The translations under genes were made by a program, and so were the position numbers. A stretch of DNA of 5,515 nucleotides from an uncultured Bacillota bacterium (lineage in GTDB: Bacteria > Bacillota_A > Clostridia > Peptostreptococcales > Anaerovoracaceae), in NCBI GenBank assembly GCA_946628525.1, contig CAMOWO010000057.1, positions 1 to 5,515 of the forward strand, read 5' to 3'. Below are positions 1-4,933 of the stretch, piece by piece. Below the pieces are notes generated by a model that saw only the letters and a list, made by a program, of their open reading frames with translations, was not told where the DNA came from and searched no databases. How positions within the stretch are numbered: position 1 is the stretch's first letter; each line of letters starts with the position of its first letter.

Positions 1-594
1 GGCGATGAGGATGGCTTTTTCATCGGCGATGTTCTGATCTACAGATCGCAGATCGCGTCCATCGAGGAGATCGAAGTCCACGGCACAGCGGAGATGTGTG
101 TAGGAAGAATGACGCTGCGCATGTATCGTCAGGAGGATGCCGAAGAACTGTATCAGAAGTTCGGCAAGGAGCCGGAGATGTATGAGTACTCGGGATGGAA
201 CCCGTATGCCACCCTCGAGATGGCGCAGGAAACCGTGCGGGAATTCATCGGCAGATACGATGATGAGCACTTTTATTCCTGGGTCATAGATATCGACGGG
301 GTGCTGGTGGGCACCATCGGCGCATATGACTACGACGGTGAGACGATCGAGGTTGGGCTTAGCGTCGCAAAGGATTGGCAGGGCAGAGGCATCGCCACCG
401 AGGCACTGCAAAAGGTGCTCGTCTATCTCACAGAGAACGAGAAGATCCCGTGCGTCACTGCCTGGTGCGCCGCGGACAATATGGGCTCACGCCGGGCGAT
501 GGAGAAGGCCGGGATGCAGCACGTCCGCACGGAGAAAAAAGGACTTGCGGTAGGGGATCGAGTATATGATAAAATGATATATGAGTATAGGTAG
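1..594 (+). CDS. GNAT family N-acetyltransferase (RimJ/RimL type), 5' end outside window, with extra N-terminal segment
   Basis: The frame is open from base 1 to the TAG at 592-594. From the ATG at 94 it encodes a complete GNAT fold of 166 residues: an RxTLRxYxxEDAEELY opening (about residues 5-20), acetyl-CoA-binding motif A with WQGRGIATEAL (95-105), and motif B with ADNMGSRRAMEKAGM (127-141). It should transfer an acetyl group from acetyl-CoA to an amine in the cytoplasm; the substrate is unknown. The 31 codons before 94 stay in frame, use the same G/C-ending codons and read like protein (GDEDGFFIGDVLIYRSQ, then IASIEEIEVHG). No well-placed ribosome binding site precedes 94 or 109: GGAG at 91-94 abuts the first ATG and AGGA before 109 is only about 3 bases away. 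I therefore call one gene entering from the left, possibly a fusion to a small beta-rich domain. If 94 is the real start, the upstream codons belong to something else. Confidence 0.85.
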   Translation, partial: GDEDGFFIGDVLIYRSQIASIEEIEVHGTAEMCVGRMTLRMYRQEDAEELYQKFGKEPEMYEYSGWNPYATLEMAQETVREFIGRYDDEHFYSWVIDIDGVLVGTIGAYDYDGETIEVGLSVAKDWQGRGIATEALQKVLVYLTENEKIPCVTAWCAADNMGSRRAMEKAGMQHVRTEKKGLAVGDRVYDKMIYEYR

Positions 595-677
595 AAGACA
601 CTGGTCTATAACGCAGATGGAAGTGGGGCAGAAGGAGCATGATGGACGAAAAATTACGAATGAAACGAGGTCGTGAA

Positions 678-1097
678 ATGAGCAGACTGCAATTCAAATA
701 TGTCAGGATACAGGGCAAAGAACTTGCACGAAACACCATGTACGCCAAGGGCATTTTCAGCATGTGCTGGCAACTGATCCAAAATGATGTCATGGAAGAG
801 GAAGACGCCGATCTTTATCGCGAGATCGACGGTTGGTTCGCCGAGAATCTTCCGTGGCCTGAGCCATGCAAAAGGCAGGAAAAAGTGGTCTGCTGGTTCA
901 AAACAGAGAACTCCGAAGAGATGCTGAAGATGATCCGCCCCGCGCTTTGGCTGCTGGAGAGATACAATCACCCGTACTATCTGGTGTACACGAACTCACC
1001 GGGTGAGATCGTGTATGAAGATCAATATCAGGTCGTTGCTAAAGTGGATGGCGTCCTGCAGATCGAAGAGCTCCAGGAATCCTGGTCCCCGGACTAG
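678..1097 (+). CDS. Conserved-looking protein of unknown function, 139 aa
   Basis: I do not recognise this family. The product is soluble, with no signal peptide or membrane segment. It is rich in aromatic residues, with clusters such as GIFSMCWQLI, WFAENLPWPEPC, VVCWFKTENS and a C-terminal YYLVYTNSPGEIVYEDQYQVV. The alternation of helical and strand-like stretches suggests a compact alpha/beta domain. Start choice is uncertain. ATG 678 has GAGG at 667-670 with 7-base spacing and begins at the first domain-like sequence. ATG 642 (151 aa) and 639 (152 aa) follow the stronger GAAGGAG at 631-637 but at only 4 and 1 bases, and the added codons (TTA, CGA, CGA) differ from the rest of the gene. It lies 83 bases after the GNAT stop with no evident promoter or terminator between, so co-transcription is possible. 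A strong terminator follows. Confidence 0.75.
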   Translation: MSRLQFKYVRIQGKELARNTMYAKGIFSMCWQLIQNDVMEEEDADLYREIDGWFAENLPWPEPCKRQEKVVCWFKTENSEEMLKMIRPALWLLERYNHPYYLVYTNSPGEIVYEDQYQVVAKVDGVLQIEELQESWSPD

Positions 1098-1123
1098 AGC
1101 AAAGGTATGATTATTATTTCATG

Positions 1124-1148
1124 AGAGCGCCGAAAGGCGCTCTTTTTT
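1124..1148 (+). terminator. Rho-independent terminator after the unknown gene
   Basis: A perfect 8-bp stem, AGAGCGCC (1124-1131) with GGCGCTCT (1136-1143), closes on a GAAA tetraloop (1132-1135) and is followed by a T tract (1143-1148, then GTTATTTT). It lies 26 bases past the stop at 1097. The minus-strand exit side is not T-rich, so it should act on + strand transcription only. Confidence 0.93.
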
Positions 1149-1182
1149 GTTATTTTGGTGGGGGGTGACTTGCTCATCGTGG

Positions 1183-1555
1183 GATTTCACCTTTTTATAG
1201 GATTATGCCGGTTAAGTTGGAATCGGGCTGCGGAGTCGATAATGCGATTCCAACTATTTGTTGAAAACATCGAGAAAGATGGGATAGCAGGTTCTAGGCG
1301 AAGACGTGATTCCAACTTTTTGTTAGGAAACAACAGGAAAGGTGGAATGGTAAATCTTTGGACCGGAGAAATTCCAACTTTTTATTAGAAAAATGGAACG
1401 GAGGAGGAATCGCGAAACTGGGAAAAAGACGTGATTCCAACTTTCTGTTGAAAACAATAGGAAAGGTGGAATGGCAACCCCAGACACAGATGTGATTCCA
1501 ACTTTTCGCTATAAAAAAAGATCGAAGTAGGAATCGAGAGCGCACACTGCCCGGA
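1183..1555. repeat. Array of six degenerate ~62-bp units, each a ~41-nt hairpin plus a 21-22-nt unique segment
   Basis: Units start at 1183, 1246, 1308, 1370, 1433 and 1494 (steps 63, 62, 62, 63, 61). Each opens with a version of GATTCCAACTTTTTGTT and contains GGAAT near its middle, at 1219, 1281 (as GGGAT), 1344, 1406, 1468 and 1530 (steps 62, 63, 62, 62, 62). The opening ATTCC pairs with that GGAAT, so each unit folds on itself. The best is 1434-1472: about 16 base pairs with one mismatch, one bulge and an AAAA loop (1451-1454). Unit 1308 keeps about 15 pairs around a 7-nt loop; unit 1183 has 10 pairs around one mismatch (GATTTCA and CTT with AAG and TGGAATC). Unit 1370 is the weakest. The 21-22 bases between hairpins share almost nothing except a frequent AGACGT/AGATGT end. 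Function is unknown; transcription and its strand are not evident. Confidence 0.85.
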
Positions 1556-1605
1556 TCTGATGCGGTGCCACACGCCCTTTTTGTATGTGAAGATGAGGGG
1601 AGGCA

Positions 1606-1614
1606 TGTTATAAT
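1606..1614 (+). promoter_or_regulatory. Extended -10 promoter for the NlpC/P60 and acyltransferase pair
   Basis: TGTTATAAT is a perfect extended -10 (TGn followed by TATAAT at 1609-1614). No good -35 lies 16-18 bases upstream (TGTGAA at 1586-1591 matches poorly), which is typical of extended -10 promoters. The predicted transcript start near 1621 leaves a leader of about 22 bases before ATG 1643. Confidence 0.65.
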
Positions 1615-1642
1615 ATGGAAGAACGGGAAAGGTACGAAATCT

Positions 1643-2419
1643 ATGAAATCATTCAATTTCAAACCATTGATACTGATATTGCCGGTGCTGGCCCTATTTC
1701 TGGGATTCCTGCTCATCGACCAGGGCGTTTCGAAGGAGCAGCCGGAGCAGCAGTCAGCGGAGCCGGAACCAAAGGAGACTGTTTTGCATCTCGTGACGGG
1801 GCAGGCAGGATCCCTTCAGAATGATATCGGCGAGCCAATCTACGCAGAGGCCGATACGAACTCTGAGAAACTGGCGGATCTGCAGTACAACTGCTGCGTT
1901 TTGGAAGCGGAAGCAGATGCTCCGGAGGGCTGGATCGCTGTGGAACTCACGGAGACAGAAGAAGCGGCTTACGTCCGGGAAGAGAATGTGCAGCGGGAGA
2001 CTTTGCGCATCGCGGATGACGGGAGCACCGGAGGGGAGATGGCCCTGGAAGCTTTGGAGCATCTCGGGACGCGTTTTGAAGTCGGCGGGACATCTTTGGA
2101 TGAAGGAATCGACTGCTCCAATTTCGTGCAGCAGATCTACAGGTCCCAGGGGATCGCGATTTCCGATCGTCCGAACGATATCAGAGATGAAGGCGAAGAG
2201 ATCACAAGGGACGAGGCGCAGGCCGGTGATGTCCTCTATTACGATGTGAACGACGGCGGCGGCCACGTTGCCATATACCTGGGGGATGATTTTCAGATCA
2301 GCTCCATGGGGCACTCGGGAAGAGAGTATCCGGAGGGCGGCGTGAGGATCTGCAAAACGGTGTACCGCGATCGGGAAAAGCCGCAGTTTTACAGGATAGC
2401 AGGTGGTAGCGATGAGTGA
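1643..2419 (+). CDS. Membrane-anchored SH3-like / NlpC-P60 cell-wall hydrolase, 258 aa
   Basis: Residues 8-27 form an uncleaved-looking signal anchor with no lipobox. Residues 30-45 are a Pro/Glu/Gln linker, and 60-116 resemble a bacterial SH3 domain (GEPIYAEADTNSEKLADL, GWIAVE, AAYVREENV). Residues 130-254 are an NlpC/P60 domain. Family members are cysteine peptidases that cut peptidoglycan stem peptides, so this one should act outside the membrane. Nucleophile Cys158 sits in EGIDCSNFVQ (usual form DCSG) and His208 in GGHVAIYLG. The usual third polar residue, about 12 after that histidine, is Ser220 here; His224 is nearby. ATG 1643 is chosen because the in-frame ATG at 1565 lies upstream of the promoter at 1606-1614; AAAGG at 1628-1632 is a modest ribosome binding site. 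Adjacent Cys84-Cys85 are unusual for an exported domain. Its end overlaps the next gene. Confidence 0.88.
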   Translation: MKSFNFKPLILILPVLALFLGFLLIDQGVSKEQPEQQSAEPEPKETVLHLVTGQAGSLQNDIGEPIYAEADTNSEKLADLQYNCCVLEAEADAPEGWIAVELTETEEAAYVREENVQRETLRIADDGSTGGEMALEALEHLGTRFEVGGTSLDEGIDCSNFVQQIYRSQGIAISDRPNDIRDEGEEITRDEAQAGDVLYYDVNDGGGHVAIYLGDDFQISSMGHSGREYPEGGVRICKTVYRDREKPQFYRIAGGSDE

Positions 2420-3410
2420 CGTGACGCGGATAGCGAAATGGGACAACCTGAAATTTTACCTTATAGCGCTGGTGGTCATCGGTCATGCGACGCACCATTT
2501 TCTTGACTTCAGTGAGGCGGCGAAGGGGATCTATCTGTTCATCTATTCCTTCCACATGCCGGCCTTCGTGTTCGTGGCGGGCATGTTCAGCAAAGGAGCC
2601 GTCCGCGGCAGGCGCTACGGTATGGTGGTGCAGTTTCTGCTGATCTACCTCATCATGAAGTTTCTGGATGCAGCCGGCGATGCCATGACGGGGCATAGGA
2701 TCGACTTTCATTTTCTTTGGGAGTCGGGGCCGGCCTGGTTCGCGCTGGCCATGGCCGTATTCCTGGCGGCCACCAAGCTCCTGAGCCGGTTCAGGGCGCC
2801 GTACATCATCGGGATCGCACTGTTCATCGGATGCCTGGCGGGGCTGGATACGCACTTCGGCGACCACTTCGCCTCCATGAGGATCTGCGTGTTCTACCCG
2901 GTGTTCCTGGCGGGATACTATATGGATACCCAAAGGGTCACGGCCCTTCAGAGCGGAGCGAGAGGCATCGCGCTCAAAGTGTCCGGGCTGGCCGCGCTGG
3001 CAGCGGTGTTCGCCCTTTGCATGATAAAGACGGAGAGCCTGTATCCGCTGCTGAAGCTGTTCAAGGGCAAGTACGAGTACGCGGATATGGACATGGGCTT
3101 TGAGGGCATCCTCATGCGCCTTATATGCTATGCGTTCTGGGCGTTGATGATCGCGGCGGTCGTCTTTGCGGCCACAGGGAAGAGGCTTATTTACACGTGG
3201 CTGGGGAGCAGGACCATGGCCGTTTTTATCTGGCATTCCATCGCGCTGACCATCGTTTTCGACGTGCTCCACATGACCACATGGCTGAGCCTGAACGCAC
3301 CGACATTCTATATGGTGGAGGTGGTCTGCATCGGACTTCTGGTGACGATACTGACGGCGTATCTGCCGGAATTCAGGATCGAAAACCGGCTGACAGAACG
3401 AAAAGAATAA
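2412..3410 (+). CDS. Acyltransferase family 3 membrane protein (NolL/fucose 4-O-acetylase-like), 332 aa
   Basis: This is an integral membrane acyltransferase of the AT3 group, which moves acetyl or other acyl groups onto envelope carbohydrates. The family pattern is clear: WDNLKFYLIALVVIGHATH (10-28) with the conserved His25, YLFIYSFHMPAFVFVAGMF (41-59) with His48, FYPVFLAGYYMD (161-172), and a late WLGSRTMAVFIWHSIAL (263-279). About nine or ten hydrophobic helices can be seen, and there is no C-terminal extracellular SGNH domain as in OatA. ATG 2412 is chosen over GTG 2403 because AGGTGG at 2401-2406 is 5 bases before it. It overlaps the NlpC/P60 gene by 8 bases, so translation is probably coupled and the two products likely work on the same envelope polymer (inference). 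The acceptor cannot be told. No classical terminator follows; the inverted repeat at 3421-3453 could slow polymerase but lacks a T tract. Confidence 0.9.
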   Translation: MSDVTRIAKWDNLKFYLIALVVIGHATHHFLDFSEAAKGIYLFIYSFHMPAFVFVAGMFSKGAVRGRRYGMVVQFLLIYLIMKFLDAAGDAMTGHRIDFHFLWESGPAWFALAMAVFLAATKLLSRFRAPYIIGIALFIGCLAGLDTHFGDHFASMRICVFYPVFLAGYYMDTQRVTALQSGARGIALKVSGLAALAAVFALCMIKTESLYPLLKLFKGKYEYADMDMGFEGILMRLICYAFWALMIAAVVFAATGKRLIYTWLGSRTMAVFIWHSIALTIVFDVLHMTTWLSLNAPTFYMVEVVCIGLLVTILTAYLPEFRIENRLTERKE

Positions 3411-3412
3411 AT

Positions 3413-3485
3413 TTGAAAATAGTTCCCAATTTCGTTGACAGGAATTGGGAACTTCTTTATAATTGAAAACGGTTCTCGATTTCAA
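3413..3485. promoter_or_regulatory. Three-copy operator, probable Fur/Zur-type boxes controlling the zinc operon
   Basis: Copy A is 3413-3433 (+), copy B 3441-3461 (minus strand) and copy C 3463-3483 (+). A and C are exactly 50 bases apart and agree at 17 of 21 positions, all four differences being transitions. A and B share AGTTCCCAATT and form a perfect 11-bp inverted repeat (3421-3431 with 3443-3453). C extends to a 23-base imperfect palindrome (TTGAAA at 3463, TTTCAA at 3480) and resembles, from memory, the Fur-type GAAAATGATTCTCATTTTC pattern. The -35 lies between A and B, B covers the promoter spacer and most of the -10, and C covers the transcript start. Binding by the downstream Fur-family protein is inference. 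Confidence 0.7.
3435..3463 (+). promoter_or_regulatory. Perfect consensus sigma-A promoter of the zinc operon
   Basis: TTGACA (3435-3440), a 17-base spacer and TATAAT (3458-3463) match the housekeeping consensus at every position. The transcript should start near 3470, about 32 bases before the regulator's ATG at 3502. Such a strong promoter is normally held down by a repressor, in keeping with the operator copies laid over it. Confidence 0.9.
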
Positions 3486-3501
3486 AACAGGAGAAGATAG
3501 A

Positions 3502-3927
3502 ATGGCGAACAGACCGAAATATAAAACTAAACAGAAGGAAATGGTGCTTGAATATCTCATTGCCGTGGAGGGAAGGCATGTGACGGCAGCGGAAGTTTGT
3601 GAGTATTTCACGGGCTCCGGGATCTCCATCGGACAGTCCACGGTTTACAGACAGCTTGAGAATCTGGTGAACGAAGGCGTAGTGAACAAGTACATCATCG
3701 ACGGGAATTCACCGGCATGCTTCGAGTACGTGGGGAGAGGGGAGAACTGTCATCAGGACGTATGCTTCCACTGCAAATGCGAGAAATGCGGGAAGCTCAT
3801 ACATCTCCACTGTGAGGATCTCAAAGGCCTCGGAGAGCACCTGTACACACACCACCAGTTCGCACTGGACACCTCGAGAACAGTATTTTACGGCGTATGT
3901 GAAGACTGTGCCGGGATGGGAGAATAA
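3502..3927 (+). CDS. zur: Fur-family transcriptional regulator, probable zinc uptake regulator Zur, 141 aa
   Basis: The winged-helix DNA-binding domain spans about residues 8-80, with the recognition helix region IGQSTVYRQLENLVNEGVV (43-61). The metal-binding dimerisation domain follows, with the two structural CxxC zinc pairs of Fur proteins: Cys93/Cys96 (CEKCG) and Cys133/Cys136 (CEDC). His84, Cys88, His90, Cys91, His101, His103, Cys104, His117 and His118 are further candidate ligands; this is a cysteine-richer segment than usual (HQDVCFHCKCEKCG). Known family members bind DNA when loaded with metal and repress. The Zur assignment rather than Fur or PerR rests on its position directly before znuA- and znuC-like genes. 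ATG 3502 has AGGAG at 3489-3493 with 8-base spacing. An in-frame TTG at 3463 is rejected because it lies in the -10 and upstream of the transcript start. The stop is 2 bases before the next start codon. Confidence 0.88.
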   Translation: MANRPKYKTKQKEMVLEYLIAVEGRHVTAAEVCEYFTGSGISIGQSTVYRQLENLVNEGVVNKYIIDGNSPACFEYVGRGENCHQDVCFHCKCEKCGKLIHLHCEDLKGLGEHLYTHHQFALDTSRTVFYGVCEDCAGMGE

Positions 3928-3929
3928 GA

Positions 3930-4925
3930 GTGAAGAAATATATGACTTGCCTGCTGCTGGTGATCGCAGCGTTGTTTATCATGACGGGATGCGGCGGTGA
4001 CAAGCAGGAAGAAAGTGCAGGAACGGAAGATACAGGGCTGAAGATCGTGACGACCATATTCCCTGAATACGACTGGGTGAACCAGGTCCTCGGGGAGAAT
4101 CCGGCAGGGGCAGAAGTGACGATGCTCCTGGACGACGGAGTGGATCTCCACAGTTTCCAGCCTACGGCGGAGGATTTCCAGACCCTGTCCACTTGTGACA
4201 TTTTCATCTATGTGGGCGGAGAATCCGATGAATGGGTAGAGGATGCCCTGAAGGAATCCGTGAATAAAGACATGACGGTGATCAACCTTCTGGATGTCAT
4301 GGGCGAGAATGCCAAGGAAGAAGAAGTCGTGGAAGGCATGGAAACTGAGCACGAAGAAGGAGAAGAGGCTGAGGAGGAAGAAGGCCCTGAGTACGATGAG
4401 CACGTCTGGCTCTCCCTGAAGAATGCGGCACTCTTTACCGACACGATAGCAGAAGCCCTTGGCAAGGCAGATCCTGAGAACGCGGACTACTACAGGTCCT
4501 ACGCAGATACGTACAAAGAAGACCTGCTGGCCCTCGACGAGGAATATAAGTCGGCCGCTGACGGCGCAAAGTATGACACCGTTCTCTTCGGAGACAGGTT
4601 CCCATTCCGGTACATGACGGACGACTACGGGCTCAAGTACTACGCAGCTTTTGTGGGATGCTCCGCAGAGACGGAGGCCAGCTTCGAGACCATCAAGTTC
4701 CTTGCGGGCAAGATGGATGAACTGGGACTTCCGGCCGTTATGACCATTGAAGGCGGCGACAAGAAGATCGCACAGACCATCGTAGCGACCACGAAAAACA
4801 AAGATCAGAAGATCCTTTCCCTCGACTCCATGCAGTCCGTGACAACACAGGACGTAGAGGAGGGAGCATCATATATAGATATCATGACAAAAAATCTTGA
4901 GGTGCTGAAGGAAGCGCTTCAATAG
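3930..4925 (+). CDS. znuA: Zinc ABC transporter substrate-binding lipoprotein, ZnuA/TroA family, 331 aa
   Basis: This is the extracellular metal-capture component that hands zinc (less likely manganese) to the permease. Residues 1-20 are a lipoprotein signal (KK, hydrophobic core, then MTGC) with Cys21 as the lipidated residue. The mature protein shows LKIVTTIFPEYDW (37-49), DLHSFQPTAEDF (72-83) with metal ligand His74, and DEHVWLSLKNA (156-166) with ligand His158. The canonical third histidine (pattern HxxFxY) is absent: the matching place reads FGDRFPFRY (220-228), and the late acidic region is TIEGGDKK (272-279). Residues 128-156 form an acidic loop, about half glutamate with a single histidine (His141), where ZnuA proteins often have a His-rich loop. 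GTG 3930 is preferred, with GGGAG at 3918-3922 and 7-base spacing; ATG 3942 would lose the basic signal start. It is 2 bases from the regulator and 8 from znuC. Confidence 0.9.
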   Translation: MKKYMTCLLLVIAALFIMTGCGGDKQEESAGTEDTGLKIVTTIFPEYDWVNQVLGENPAGAEVTMLLDDGVDLHSFQPTAEDFQTLSTCDIFIYVGGESDEWVEDALKESVNKDMTVINLLDVMGENAKEEEVVEGMETEHEEGEEAEEEEGPEYDEHVWLSLKNAALFTDTIAEALGKADPENADYYRSYADTYKEDLLALDEEYKSAADGAKYDTVLFGDRFPFRYMTDDYGLKYYAAFVGCSAETEASFETIKFLAGKMDELGLPAVMTIEGGDKKIAQTIVATTKNKDQKILSLDSMQSVTTQDVEEGASYIDIMTKNLEVLKEALQ

Positions 4926-4933
4926 GAGGAACA

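Larger units (their letters stand above)
1149..1642. other. Gene-free intergenic region holding the hairpin array and a promoter
   Basis: This is about 490 bases between the terminator and the NlpC/P60 gene. Bases 1183-1555 are the six-unit hairpin array and 1606-1614 is an extended -10 promoter element. In 1149-1182 (G-rich, GGTGGGGGGTGAC) and 1556-1605 I see no gene, RNA or convincing site. A CTTTTTGT at 1577-1584 faintly recalls the repeat opening but is out of register. Open frames on the minus strand here arise from the repeats and look non-coding. Confidence 0.75.

Noticed and set aside
1170..1201. Promoter reading into the hairpin array (TTGCTC at 1170, TATAGG at 1196)
   Set aside because: The spacing of 20 bases is too long and both boxes are poor matches.
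1183..1555. CRISPR array
   Set aside because: The ~41-nt repeated part varies strongly from unit to unit, whereas CRISPR repeats are near-identical; the variable parts are only 21-22 nt and no cas genes are present.
1565..1642. Upstream in-frame ATG start for the NlpC/P60 gene
   Set aside because: It would place 26 codons, including the extended -10 promoter, ahead of a normal signal-anchor start at 1643.
1294..1716. Minus-strand open frame of 140 codons (and a 73-codon one at 1385-1606)
   Set aside because: They are translations of the 62-bp repeats in rotating frames (62 is not a multiple of 3), run across the NlpC promoter and start, and show no ribosome binding site or recognisable protein.
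1615..1824. Plus-strand 69-codon frame
   Set aside because: It overlaps the NlpC/P60 gene out of frame and reads as low-complexity Gly/Ala shadow sequence.
3421..3453. Inverted repeat as a terminator of the acyltransferase gene
   Set aside because: The 11-bp stem is perfect but the 11-nt loop contains a consensus -35 and no T tract follows, so an operator reading fits better; weak attenuation remains possible.
3463..3501. TTG upstream start for the Fur-family gene
   Set aside because: The TTG overlaps the last base of the -10 box and the operator, before the expected transcript start; ATG 3502 has a good AGGAG.
2298..3641. Minus-strand open frame of 447 codons
   Set aside because: It lies antisense to the well-supported acyltransferase, promoter and regulator, with a His/Arg/Gln-rich composition typical of an antisense shadow frame.
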